64,000 bases of DNA from CTSOIL-112 sp964293815 (GTDB taxonomy: Bacteria > Pseudomonadota > Gammaproteobacteria > Burkholderiales > Burkholderiaceae), in assembly GCA_964293815.1 (NCBI GenBank), contig CAXYYC010000005.1:35738-99737 (forward strand), written 5' to 3'. The translations under genes and the position numbers were made by a program. How positions within the stretch are numbered: position 1 is the stretch's first letter; each line of letters begins with the position of its first letter. The notes beneath the pieces are model-generated. The model saw only the letters and a list, made by a program, of their open reading frames with translations, did not search any database and was not told the DNA's origin. Below, in pieces: positions 43,917-54,030 of this stretch.

Positions 43917-44341
43917 AAAAAGCAATAAAAATATTGGCGCACCCAACATCATTTTGGGTGATTTCGTAGATGAAGATTGTACCGAAAATTATCCCATGCG
44001 TGCGACTGCACAATACTCATTGCACCCACAAATTAGCAAAGGTGGACAAATCCATTTGCCCACCCTACATTTAAACCATATCAATGTTTGATACGAAGTT
44101 CGATCATCCGTCGCTGTAACACAAATGAATGCTGTCGCTTCACCAGTCGGTTTGCTGTCTGAGCGTTTGTGAGCAAACGCGAGTTTTAAACCGACCAAAC
44201 CCAAGCGTTCATTGCTTTGCGTTACCGTGAATTTGATTTTTCGGTTACTTTTTACATCAAAGCAAAAGTAACCGCCTCACAGCGGAGAGCGAACTCCTCA
44301 AAAGGCACTATTAAATCCGCGATTCGTTAGGCTCTGACGGG
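43917..44341. other. non-coding spacer between recO and the unknown gene, with inverted repeats
   Basis: 425 bp without a convincing gene. It contains GGTGGACAAAT/ATTTGCCCACC (44041-44064), a type of short palindrome common in proteobacterial spacers, and a perfect 11-bp repeat pair CGGTTACTTTT/AAAAGTAACCG (44242-44274). The composition suggests a decayed mobile element next to an acquired gene. Confidence 0.45.
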
Positions 44342-44983
44342 CTACGACCTTTTATTCTTGCGAATTAAGCCCTGATCTCTAAATCGAATAGGAAGAATAA
44401 ACCAAGAAAACAAAGCCTCATAAATGTGTAAATCCGCTACTGTTTGTAATCGCTGTAACTGAATCTTCATATCATCCGCAAGGTTGCATGCTCTTTCTAA
44501 ATGCTTTGCATAACTACGGTCATTTGATGGTGATAAAGTTAAATCGAACTCTTTTTTATTTAACACCCAAAAAAAATCTTTCCCTCTTTTTTCTGGATGC
44601 CATTCAGGAACTTGAATATAACCCCTTAATTCATCATATAAATTTAACAAATCTATCAACTCTCGTTTGAGTTTTTTCTTAAGTAAGCCAGAAAACCTTA
44701 CCACATCCTGCTTGTTATATAGTTCTCTTTCTAATCTATCAAACCGAGAAAAAAACTCTGAAGGAATGGCTCGTGAATTATAGATCATAAAATTAAGATT
44801 AACTAAATCCTGTTCATTTATCAACGAAATTACATAGTTTGCCCTATTTACATCTTTAGAAAAGTGTTTCTCAAAAATAGGTTTAAACAAAGCAAAAAAA
44901 CCACCTGTTGCACCAATAACAACATATAAACGTTCTAATTGAGGTATCCAGGAAAAAATTTCTTTAAGTTGCTCTATAAACAT
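44342..44983 (-). CDS. unknown AT-rich gene, N-terminal membrane segment
   Basis: A 213-aa protein I do not recognise. A hydrophobic stretch at about residues 19-40 (LYVVIGATGGFFALF) suggests a single membrane anchor; the rest is charged and helical, with many Leu, Lys and Asp and a final basic RKNKRS. Its codon use is much more AT-rich than that of its neighbours, a sign of recent acquisition. The start at 44983 is 1 nt past the era stop; 44992 (overlapping era) is possible. It splits the usual era-recO junction. Function cannot be inferred. Confidence 0.7.
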   Translation of the reverse strand: MFIEQLKEIFSWIPQLERLYVVIGATGGFFALFKPIFEKHFSKDVNRANYVISLINEQDLVNLNFMIYNSRAIPSEFFSRFDRLERELYNKQDVVRFSGLLKKKLKRELIDLLNLYDELRGYIQVPEWHPEKRGKDFFWVLNKKEFDLTLSPSNDRSYAKHLERACNLADDMKIQLQRLQTVADLHIYEALFSWFILPIRFRDQGLIRKNKRS

Positions 44984-44984
44984 C

Positions 44985-45917
44985 TCACTCATACCCCAAA
45001 TTCCGTAAGCTCGCTTCATTATCCGCCCAACCAGAACGCACTTTCACAAACACTTCCAAAAACACTTTACAGCCAAACAGTTTTTCCATGTCTTGCCGCG
45101 CTTCGGAGGCGATGCGTTTCATGCGTTCGCCGTCTTTGCCGATAATCATGGCTTTGTGTGCGTCGCGCTCGACGAGAATGGCGGCGGCAATGCGGTACAT
45201 GTTTTTTTCTTCGGTGAATAGTTCGATGGTGACGGTACAGCCATACGGTACTTCGTCACCCGAGAGGCGGAAGATTTTTTCGCGAATAATTTCCGTGGCC
45301 AAAAATTTGCTCGGGCGGTCGGTGATGTCGTCTTCATCGAAAAACGGTGGATTCTCGGGCAGTAGCGGTTTGATCTCGTCCAGTAAAACTTGAGTTTGCA
45401 CGCCTTTTTTCGCGCTCACGGGAATGATGTGTTTGAAATTGAAGCGCTCGGCGATTTTTTGTAAAAACGGCAGTAAGTCGTTTTTCTTTTCCAGTTGATC
45501 GACTTTATTGACGACCAGAATCACGGGCGTGGCTTCCGGCAGAATTTTGAGTACGGCTTCGTCCTGCGCTGTGAATTTCATGGCTTCGATCACCCAAACC
45601 ACCGCATCAACTTCACCGAGTGCTTGCGAGACATTGCGGTTGAGCACGCGATTGAGCGCGCCGCCGTGTTTGGTTTGAAAGCCGGGCGTATCCACAAAAA
45701 TGTATTGGGTATTGTCCTGCGTCAGCACGCCGTTGATGCGGTGGCGCGTGGTTTGGGCTTTTTTCGAGGTGATGGAGACTTTTTGCCCAATCAGTGCATT
45801 CATCAGCGTGGATTTGCCAACGTTTGGGCGACCGATGATGGCGATAAAGCCGGTGCGAAAGTCTTGTGCAAATTCATGCGTCAAGTCGGTAGTTGGGTGT
45901 GAGCTGTCTTCTGACAT
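44985..45917 (-). CDS. era: GTPase Era
   Basis: A 310-aa essential GTPase for 16S rRNA maturation and 30S assembly. G1 GRPNVGKST, G3 DTPGFQ, G4 NKVDQL and the C-terminal KH domain with MIIGKDGERMKRIASEARQDME are all present. The start at 45917 has AGGA 8 nt upstream; the longer frame adds 11 residues. It follows rnc after 63 bp. Confidence 0.96.
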   Translation of the reverse strand: MSEDSSHPTTDLTHEFAQDFRTGFIAIIGRPNVGKSTLMNALIGQKVSITSKKAQTTRHRINGVLTQDNTQYIFVDTPGFQTKHGGALNRVLNRNVSQALGEVDAVVWVIEAMKFTAQDEAVLKILPEATPVILVVNKVDQLEKKNDLLPFLQKIAERFNFKHIIPVSAKKGVQTQVLLDEIKPLLPENPPFFDEDDITDRPSKFLATEIIREKIFRLSGDEVPYGCTVTIELFTEEKNMYRIAAAILVERDAHKAMIIGKDGERMKRIASEARQDMEKLFGCKVFLEVFVKVRSGWADNEASLRNLGYE

Positions 45918-45980
45918 GGTATTTCCTAAAGAATTGGAATGGTTTGGCATTCGCTTGCCTTGACCAAATGATGGCTTATT

Positions 45981-46718
45981 TTAGCCGTTTTTATGTGCTG
46001 ATGGACGTTTCGCCGATTTCTTGCCGCTCGGTGCGCCATCGTTCAACTGCGCCATCGCCAAGGTGGCGGCGTGCTGCTCGGCCAATCGGCGAGTGCTGCC
46101 CTCGCCTTGCGTACGAATTTTTAGGGCGGGGATTTCGCACGAGACCGTGAACAGTTGCTCATGCGCTGCACCGTCAATGGCGACAATATCGTATTTGGGT
46201 GTGGGCAGTTTTTGCCCTTGTAGGCGCTCTTGCAATTGGGTTTTGGCGTCTTTGCCCGCAGTATTGGGGTCAAGTTCGCGCAAAATCGGGGTGAACAGCC
46301 GCGTGACGACCGCTTGCGCGGTGGCAAAGTCGGCATCACAAAAAATCGCGCCGAAAATCGCTTCGACTGCATCGGCGAGAATCGAGGGACGCTCCAAGCC
46401 GCCGCTTTTGAGTTCGCCCTCACCGAGGAAAATATAGCGGTGCAATTGTAGCTCTTGCGCAATCAGTACCAAGGTTTCTTGCCGCACCAGATGCGCGCGA
46501 ATGCGCGAGAGTTCGCCCTCTTTGAGTTGAGCGAACTGGTGATATAGACAATAGGCAATGGTGCAGTTGAGCACGCCATCACCCAAAAACTCCAGCCGCT
46601 CGTTGTGCTCGGCCGCGTAGCTGCGGTGGGTCAACGCTTGTTGCAGCAGCTTTTTTTGCGTAAAGCGGTAGCCCAGTTGCGCTTGCAGATGATCAATCGA
46701 TGAGGTGGATTTTCGCAT
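45981..46718 (-). CDS. rnc: ribonuclease III
   Basis: A 245-aa double-strand RNase that processes rRNA precursors. The signature NERLEFLGDGVLN (about 39-51) has Gly where Ser or Ala is more usual after GD; the catalytic Glu and Asp are intact, as is ADAVEAIFGAIF with the second acidic pair. A double-stranded RNA-binding domain follows (about 155-225), then a basic tail. The start at 46718 lies 8 bp after the lepB stop. Confidence 0.95.
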   Translation of the reverse strand: MRKSTSSIDHLQAQLGYRFTQKKLLQQALTHRSYAAEHNERLEFLGDGVLNCTIAYCLYHQFAQLKEGELSRIRAHLVRQETLVLIAQELQLHRYIFLGEGELKSGGLERPSILADAVEAIFGAIFCDADFATAQAVVTRLFTPILRELDPNTAGKDAKTQLQERLQGQKLPTPKYDIVAIDGAAHEQLFTVSCEIPALKIRTQGEGSTRRLAEQHAATLAMAQLNDGAPSGKKSAKRPSAHKNG

Positions 46719-46726
46719 GGTATGGA

Positions 46727-47638
46727 TTATTGAATCGAGTGACCGATGCGCGATAAATGACCGAAATTCATCCACACGAAGTAGGCTTTGCCGATGATGT
46801 TTTGCTCAGGGACAAAGCCCCAGTAGCGCCCGTCCGTGCTGTTGTCACGGTTGTCACCCATCATAAAATATTGTCCTTGCGGCACTTTGCATTCAAGACC
46901 GGTGTTGTTCGGTAAATAAGTACACGCCGAGGTATTAGCGGCGAATGGGAACTGCTTGAGTTCGTTCGCATTAATTACCGGCTGCTGTTCGATGGTCAGA
47001 ATATCGTGCGTGACTGCGCCTTCTTCAGAGGCTTTGCTCAGTATCAATTTCAAAATCGGCTGATTGGTATTCGGATAAGTCGGGTATTCCGCCGCCGGAA
47101 TCTCACCGCTTTTCGGGGTCAAATGGTAGGTTTGACCATTCACCGTCAACACTTTGTTTTCATAGCGCACCACATCGCCCGGCTCGCCGACCACGCGTTT
47201 GATATAGCTTTGCGATTTATCTGGTGGAAATTGAAATACCACCACTTCACCTTTTTTCGGGTGATTCATCGGCACAATCACATCGTTGGTGATCGGCATG
47301 CGCAAGCCATAGGTGTATTTGTTCACCAAGATAAAATCGCCCACATATAGGTTCGGCAGCATCGAGCCAGACGGAATACGAAACGGCTCGACGATGAACG
47401 AGCGCAGTACAAACACCAGCGCGATCACGCCAAACAAACCGGCGGTGTATTCGAGCCATGCAGGACGTGCCAGCGCAGCTTGCGCGGCCTCTTGATACCC
47501 GCCAATCCCTTGAGACTTAGCTTGGCTGATAATCGCCTCTGCCGCTCGTTGACGTGCGGGCGCAAAGTAGAATTTGTCCAGCAGCCAACATACGCCCGAG
47601 ACAACAAATAAAACCACTAGCAAAGTACCAAACCACAT
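46727..47638 (-). CDS. lepB: signal peptidase I
   Basis: The 303-aa inner-membrane protease removes Sec and Tat signal peptides. Two membrane segments (about 3-22 and 63-82) precede the periplasmic domain. The catalytic Ser is in IPSGSMLPNL (about 93) and the Lys in SYIKRVVGEPGD (about 148). GDNRDNSTDGRYWGFVP near the C-terminus is box E. It lies 12 bp after lepA, the standard lepA-lepB pair. Confidence 0.96.
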   Translation of the reverse strand: MWFGTLLVVLFVVSGVCWLLDKFYFAPARQRAAEAIISQAKSQGIGGYQEAAQAALARPAWLEYTAGLFGVIALVFVLRSFIVEPFRIPSGSMLPNLYVGDFILVNKYTYGLRMPITNDVIVPMNHPKKGEVVVFQFPPDKSQSYIKRVVGEPGDVVRYENKVLTVNGQTYHLTPKSGEIPAAEYPTYPNTNQPILKLILSKASEEGAVTHDILTIEQQPVINANELKQFPFAANTSACTYLPNNTGLECKVPQGQYFMMGDNRDNSTDGRYWGFVPEQNIIGKAYFVWMNFGHLSRIGHSIQ

Positions 47639-47650
47639 ACTGAATCTCCC

Positions 47651-49453
47651 TTATTCATCCACACGCAAAATCGCCAAGAACGCTTCTTGCGGTACTTCAA
47701 CCGAGCCGACTTGTTTCATGCGTTTTTTACCGGCTTTTTGCTTTTCTAACAATTTTTTCTTACGCGTGATGTCACCACCATAACATTTTGCCAATACGTT
47801 TTTACGCATGGCTTTGACATTTTCACGCGCGATAATTTGTGCGCCAATCGCCGCCTGAATCGCCACATCGTACATCTGCCGCGGAATCAATTCGCGCATT
47901 TTCGCTGCCACCTGACGGCCACGCGAGGCGGCGTTTGAGCGGTGAACGATGATCGAGAGCGCATCGACTTTTTCGCTATTAATCAGCATATCGACTTTGA
48001 CCACATCCGCCGGACGGTATTCTTTAAACTCATAGTCCATCGAGGCGTAGCCGCGCGAAGTGGATTTGAGTTTGTCAAAAAAGTCCATCACCACTTCGGC
48101 CATTGGCATTTCGTAGGTCAATTTCACCTGACGGCTGTGGTAGGTCATGTCAATCTGTACGCCGCGTTTTTGTGTACACAGGGTGATGACGCTGCCGACG
48201 TATTCCTGTGGCATGAATAAATGCACGGTGACGATCGGCTCGCGAATCTCGTTGATTTTCGACGGATCAGGCATTTTTGATGGGTTTTCCATCTGCACCA
48301 CCGTGCCATCGCGCATTTCCACTTCGTACACCACCGACGGCGCGGTGGTAATGAGGTCCATGTCAAATTCGCGCTCCAAGCGCTCTTGCACAATTTCCAT
48401 GTGCAATAAACCGAGGAAACCACAGCGGAAACCAAAACCCAAAGCTTGCGAGACTTCAGGCTCGTATTGCAACGACGCATCGTTGAGTTTCAATTTTTCC
48501 AACGAGTCGCGCAATGCGTCATACTCGGACGACTCCACGGGGAACAAGCCCGCAAATACCTGCGGCTGGATTTCTTTAAAGCCGGGTAATGGTTGTTCTG
48601 CCGCCGGTTTGGCTTGCGAATTCACATGTGTAATGGTGTCGCCCACTTTCGCAGCGGATAACTCTTTCAAGCCCGTGATGATGAAGCCCACTTGTCCGGC
48701 GGATAACTGCGGCAGATTTTTGGATTTCGGGGTGAATACGCCCAAATGCTCCACGCCGTGCTGTGCGCCGGTCGCCATCATTTGGATTTTGTCTTTGGAT
48801 TTGAGCGTGCCATTGACCACACGAACCAACATCACCACGCCGACGTAGTTGTCAAACCATGAGTCGATAATCAATGCTTGTAACGGCGCGCTCGGATCGC
48901 CTTTGGGCGGTGGTACGCGCTCAATCAGGCGCTCCAACACCTCCGCTACGCCCAAACCGGTTTTCGCCGAACACAGTACCGCGTCCTGCGCCTCGATACC
49001 GATCACGTCTTCGATCTCGGCGATTGCATTGGCCGGTTCAGCCGCAGGCAAATCAATTTTGTTCAACACGGGAACGACTTCCACGCCCAATTCAATCGCG
49101 GTGTAACAGTTCGCCACCGTTTGCGCTTCCACACCTTGCGACGCATCCACCACCAGCAGCGCGCCTTCACACGCTGAGAGCGAGCGCGACACCTCATACG
49201 AAAAGTCAACGTGACCCGGCGTATCAATCAAATTCAGATTGTAAACCTCACCATTTTTCGCTTTGTATTCCAGCGCAGCGGTTTGTGCCTTGATGGTAAT
49301 CCCGCGCTCACGCTCAATATCCATAGAATCAAGGACTTGCGACTCCATTTCACGTTCTGACAGACCGCCACACATATGAATGATGCGGTCAGCCAAAGTC
49401 GATTTGCCGTGGTCAATGTGGGCGATGATTGAGAAATTGCGTATATTTTTCAT
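47651..49453 (-). CDS. lepA: elongation factor 4 (LepA)
   Basis: A 600-aa translational GTPase that acts on stalled or assembling ribosomes. GTP motifs AHIDHGKST, DTPGHVDF and NKIDLP are in the N-terminal domain; the LepA-specific C-terminal domain ends ARENVKAMRKNVLAKCYGGD and a basic tail. The start at 49453 gives the conserved MKNIRNFSIIAH; 20 further codons upstream have no support. It heads the lepA-lepB-rnc-era cluster. Confidence 0.97.
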   Translation of the reverse strand: MKNIRNFSIIAHIDHGKSTLADRIIHMCGGLSEREMESQVLDSMDIERERGITIKAQTAALEYKAKNGEVYNLNLIDTPGHVDFSYEVSRSLSACEGALLVVDASQGVEAQTVANCYTAIELGVEVVPVLNKIDLPAAEPANAIAEIEDVIGIEAQDAVLCSAKTGLGVAEVLERLIERVPPPKGDPSAPLQALIIDSWFDNYVGVVMLVRVVNGTLKSKDKIQMMATGAQHGVEHLGVFTPKSKNLPQLSAGQVGFIITGLKELSAAKVGDTITHVNSQAKPAAEQPLPGFKEIQPQVFAGLFPVESSEYDALRDSLEKLKLNDASLQYEPEVSQALGFGFRCGFLGLLHMEIVQERLEREFDMDLITTAPSVVYEVEMRDGTVVQMENPSKMPDPSKINEIREPIVTVHLFMPQEYVGSVITLCTQKRGVQIDMTYHSRQVKLTYEMPMAEVVMDFFDKLKSTSRGYASMDYEFKEYRPADVVKVDMLINSEKVDALSIIVHRSNAASRGRQVAAKMRELIPRQMYDVAIQAAIGAQIIARENVKAMRKNVLAKCYGGDITRKKKLLEKQKAGKKRMKQVGSVEVPQEAFLAILRVDE

Positions 49454-49609
49454 GTAGATAATTTCAATAAATCTGCGATTCGCCCCAGCCCAACAAGGAC
49501 GAAGCGTGAACAAAGCCAGCGCATTTGTCCAAAACGCGTTATTTTACTTGAAAGTACGGATTTTCGGGTGGCTTTCGGGGATTACGAATCAGCGAGGCTG
49601 AGCGCACAT

Positions 49610-50362
49610 TTAAATCAGTGATGCCTCATCACCCAAAAAACCATCGCGTCGAAAAGTCAGCACCAAGGTATCGCGGTGACCGTGCTCATCCGTCGGCTGA
49701 ATCGGCGTTGACTCATGAATCACGCGCACATCATCCATCCACAGCAGTGACCACGGCTCAGTCAATGTAAAACGCTGACCATTCGGTCCATCAGCCTCAA
49801 ACACCCGCGTTTCACCGCCCTTAATGCCCACACGGTCGAGTAAAAACACCATCACAAAATCCACACCATCGCGATGCGCGCCCTCAGGTGTCGGGCGGCC
49901 TATGCCATCCGTGGTGTCAATGCGAAACTGATGCGCCTCAATGTACCAAACATCCGCCTGATCTATCGCAGGCTGAACCTCCGAGCACATCTGCGCCGTG
50001 CGTTGGAGTAAACCTTGCCACGCCGAGTGCGCCACCACGCTCGGTTCCATGGGCTCAAACCAGCGACGCATCCCGCCGTGCAAGGCGTTGTACTCAACCG
50101 GCTGAAAATGCGCACGGTGCGGCGTTTGCGACAGACCACCCTCATTCACAATAAAACACGAATGCCGCCGCAGGCGATAACGTCCGCCATCTTTGAGGTA
50201 TTCGTCCCGACATAAATGATTCCAAGCAGGCATTAATTCAGACAAAGCCTCAACATCCACGCCGAGCTGTGACCAATCCTTGGCAGACAAAACCGAAAAA
50301 CCTTGCCGTTGCATGGTTGGAATCAACTGATCAACAGTCGTTAGTGGAAGCAATGTATTCAT
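49610..50362 (-). CDS. 2OG-Fe(II) dioxygenase family protein (PF10014 type)
   Basis: A 250-aa protein with the motif PEGAHRDGVDFVMVFLL (His and Asp of the iron site, about 160-176), GGETRVFEADG and a distal WMDDVRVIHESTPI with the second iron His, ending in LVLTFRR, whose Arg would bind 2-oxoglutarate. The same family includes bacterial isoleucine 4-hydroxylase, so a free amino acid is a plausible substrate (inference). It is divergent from groES. No partner gene gives further clues. Confidence 0.8.
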   Translation of the reverse strand: MNTLLPLTTVDQLIPTMQRQGFSVLSAKDWSQLGVDVEALSELMPAWNHLCRDEYLKDGGRYRLRRHSCFIVNEGGLSQTPHRAHFQPVEYNALHGGMRRWFEPMEPSVVAHSAWQGLLQRTAQMCSEVQPAIDQADVWYIEAHQFRIDTTDGIGRPTPEGAHRDGVDFVMVFLLDRVGIKGGETRVFEADGPNGQRFTLTEPWSLLWMDDVRVIHESTPIQPTDEHGHRDTLVLTFRRDGFLGDEASLI

Positions 50363-50513
50363 AGCGTATCAGCCAAAATTCAAGAGTGTGGTATTGTAAG
50401 CGCAGCCATGCGTCCATACAATCTGTTCCGAATCGATTCTTGAAGCGGCTGGGCAAATCAGGCTGTAAATGGCTCCAAAAATTTGTTAAAAAATATTTTT
50501 TAACAAGCCACCT

Positions 50514-50543
50514 CTTGAAATAAGCGGCTTGAGCCATCATAAT
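50514..50543 (+). promoter_or_regulatory. groES-groEL promoter, sigma70/sigma32-like
   Basis: TTGAAA and CATAAT stand 17 bp apart, a sigma70-type promoter. The same region reads CTTGAAA, 13 bp, CCATCAT, close to a sigma32 promoter. The CIRCE element begins at the -10 box. Confidence 0.65.
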
Positions 50544-50569
50544 TAGCACTCAGAGGGTGAGAGTGCTAA
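50543..50569 (+). promoter_or_regulatory. CIRCE element (HrcA operator)
   Basis: TTAGCACTC, 9 bp, GAGTGCTAA: a perfect CIRCE. It is the binding site of the HrcA repressor and overlaps the transcription start region of groES. Confidence 0.95.
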
Positions 50570-50648
50570 ATTCTCTCTGAAACAGCACCACCCCCGAGTT
50601 TTTTAGCTTTATCTATTTGATTCTAAACTTATTTCAAGGAGTTTTCCC

Positions 50649-50939
50649 ATGAACATTCGCCCACTGCACGATCGTGTGATCGTTAAACGCGTAGAAGCTG
50701 AACGCACCACTGCATCAGGTATCGTCATTCCTGACAGCGCGACCGAGAAACCAGATCAAGGCGAAGTATTGGCCGTCGGTCCAGGCAAACGCAACGATCA
50801 AGGCGTGCAAGTTGCTTTAGACGTTAAAGTTGGTGATCGCGTGTTATTCGGCAAATACGCCGGACAATCGGTCAAAGTGGACGGCAATGAAGTCCTCGTG
50901 ATGCGCGAAGAAGACATCATGGGCGTTATCCAAAACTAA
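50649..50939 (+). CDS. groES: co-chaperonin GroES
   Basis: A 96-aa ring-forming lid for GroEL. Start MNIRPLHDRVIVKRVEAERTT is canonical, the mobile loop TASGIVIPDSATEKP follows, and the end reads EEDIMGVIQN. CAAGGAG precedes the ATG. Controlled by CIRCE and a heat-shock type promoter; groEL follows after 121 bp. Confidence 0.98.
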   Translation: MNIRPLHDRVIVKRVEAERTTASGIVIPDSATEKPDQGEVLAVGPGKRNDQGVQVALDVKVGDRVLFGKYAGQSVKVDGNEVLVMREEDIMGVIQN

Positions 50940-51066
50940 TTGAATCAAAAAAGTAAAACCTACTTTTCTGTTTGACTCAATTCACGAAAATCAATTCACA
51001 AATTTTGCGCGGGTAACACAAACACCCCACAAAATTTAAATCAAAATCTACGATAGGAGCATGAAT

Positions 51067-52710
<1,644 letters not shown>

Positions 52711-52732
52711 TTGCTGTTCAATTGTGCATGAT

Positions 52733-52764
52733 AAAAACCCCAGCGCTTGCGTTGGGGTTTTTTG
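52733..52764 (+). terminator. groEL terminator
   Basis: AAAAACCCCAGCG and CGTTGGGGTTTTTT form a 12- to 13-bp stem with one G-T pair and a 4-nt loop. Confidence 0.85.
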
Positions 52765-52782
52765 TTTCAGAGTTCTTCTAAT

Positions 52783-53591
52783 GGCATCGTCAAGTTAAGT
52801 TGGCATAAAAGATGAAGGGCGATAAAATGGGGATATGAATACAAATAACCCCTACCATCGTCATCGATTTCCGCCCGAGATTATCAGTCATTGTGTTTGG
52901 TTATATTATCGGTTCTCCTTGAGTTACCGAGATATAGAGTTAATGATGGCAGAGCGTGGTGTGGAGTTAAGTTATGAGTCTATTCGCTATTGGTGCTTAA
53001 AGTTCGGACATTTATATGCCAAGCAAATGCGCAAAAGTAAGAGTTTTGGCGACCAATGGCACTTGGATGAAGTATTTTGCAAAATCAACGGTCAAACGTG
53101 TTACTTATGGCGAGCGGTTGATCAAGATGGTCAAGTGCTGGATGTTCTGGTTCAGCGCAAGCGCAATAAGCACGCGGCCTCTAGGTTCTTTGGCAAGTTA
53201 AAGCGTCATGGTCATACGCCACGTAGCATCACAACCGACAAACTGGCGAGTTACCGATTACCGCGTAAAGAGCATTTCCCTTTAACACCTCATATCACCG
53301 ACAAATGGGCGAATAATAGGGCAGAAAACTCGCATCAAATAGTACGGATAAGGGAGCGCAGAATGAAGAAATTCAAGTCCATTTCACAGGCACAGCACTT
53401 TCTCCGTAGTATGAGTGAATTCTACGATCATTTCCAAATGAGTCGCCATAAAGCAACAGCCAAAGTACATCGAATTTTACTTAATCGAAGCCTCGATTTA
53501 TGGCGCACCATAGCCCAAAATCCGTTCATCGCATGAAAAACTGCGTAGAGCTACGATTTTCTCAAACAAGAGAAGTTAATTTGACGATGCC
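52783..53591 (+). mobile_element. IS6-family insertion sequence, complete
   Basis: 809 bp with inverted repeats GGCATCGTCAAGTTAAGTT (52783-52801) and the inverse of GGCATCGTCAAATTAACTT (53573-53591), 17 of 19 matching, around one intact transposase gene. The 8 bp outside each end (CTTCTAAT and GGTACGCG) differ, so the usual 8-bp target duplication is missing; the right end abuts an IS3-family remnant. This points to an adjacent deletion or recombination after insertion. Confidence 0.88.
52835..53536 (+). CDS. IS6-family transposase
   Basis: A 233-aa DDE transposase like those of IS26 and IS240. An N-terminal helix-turn-helix (SYRDIELMMAERGVELSYESI) is followed by the catalytic residues D78 (WHLDEV), D135 (ITTDKLASY) and E164 (NNRAENSHQ). 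The frame is intact and full length, so it should be active. The ATG lies 52 bp inside the left end. Confidence 0.95.
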   Translation: MNTNNPYHRHRFPPEIISHCVWLYYRFSLSYRDIELMMAERGVELSYESIRYWCLKFGHLYAKQMRKSKSFGDQWHLDEVFCKINGQTCYLWRAVDQDGQVLDVLVQRKRNKHAASRFFGKLKRHGHTPRSITTDKLASYRLPRKEHFPLTPHITDKWANNRAENSHQIVRIRERRMKKFKSISQAQHFLRSMSEFYDHFQMSRHKATAKVHRILLNRSLDLWRTIAQNPFIA

Positions 53592-53592
53592 G

Positions 53593-53727
53593 GTACGCGA
53601 ACTAACCGATGATTGGATACGCGAGTACAACGAAGAACGTCCTCATGAATCCCTAGGAAATTTGACGCCTTGGGAATATTTGGATACAGTGAGCAACGCC
53701 CAAAACTCTAATTTACAGTGTAACTGA
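53593..53727 (+). pseudogene. IS3-family OrfB transposase, C-terminal remnant
   Basis: Only the last ~44 residues remain: VRELTDDWIREYNEERPHES, then LGNLTPWEYL, the end of the integrase-type catalytic domain in IS3-family OrfB proteins. The frame is cut at its 5' side exactly where the IS6 right inverted repeat ends, so the IS6 element removed or displaced the rest. Possible IS3 right-end sequence continues to about 53790. Confidence 0.85.
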
Positions 53728-53805
53728 AAGAGGGAGGGTTAAAACTTTGATGATACTCTAATTTAAACTGTCACCAAAATGTCACCAATCAATTTATAAA
53801 AGAAA

Positions 53806-53835
53806 AACGAGTTAGCAATATTACGCTAACTCGTT
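53806..53835 (-). terminator. terminator downstream of tRNA-Ile
   Basis: AACGAGTTAGC and GCTAACTCGTT form a perfect 11-bp stem with an 8-nt loop; on the minus strand TTTTTCTTTT follows. Confidence 0.75.
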
Positions 53836-53843
53836 GATTTTAT

Positions 53844-53919
53844 TGGTGGGCCATGTAGGACTTGAACCTACGACCAAAGGATTATGAGTCCTCTGCTCTA
53901 ACCACTGAGCTAATGGCCC
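53844..53919 (-). tRNA. tRNA-Ile (CAT, lysidine type)
   Basis: 76 nt including CCA. GGGCCAT/ATGGCCC acceptor, anticodon loop CTCATAA giving CAT. The body TTAGCTCAGTGGTTAGAGCA and GACTCATAATC match E. coli tRNA-Ile2 rather than either tRNA-Met, so the wobble C is expected to be changed to lysidine by TilS and to read AUA. It lies 111 bp downstream of rpoD, possibly on the same transcript. Confidence 0.88.
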
Positions 53920-54030
53920 GCTGTCTTTTTATGAAGGCGTCATTGTACGCAAAAAACCTTTGATTGGACAGCCTCTTTATTCGGCTCATCAGTGTGATTG
54001 AGCGCGATAAAAAGGCTGAATATCGCTTCG

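Noticed and set aside
44342..44983. Idea that the unknown AT-rich gene is a known defence or toxin gene.
   Set aside because: No motif or partner gene supports it; only composition and position are unusual.
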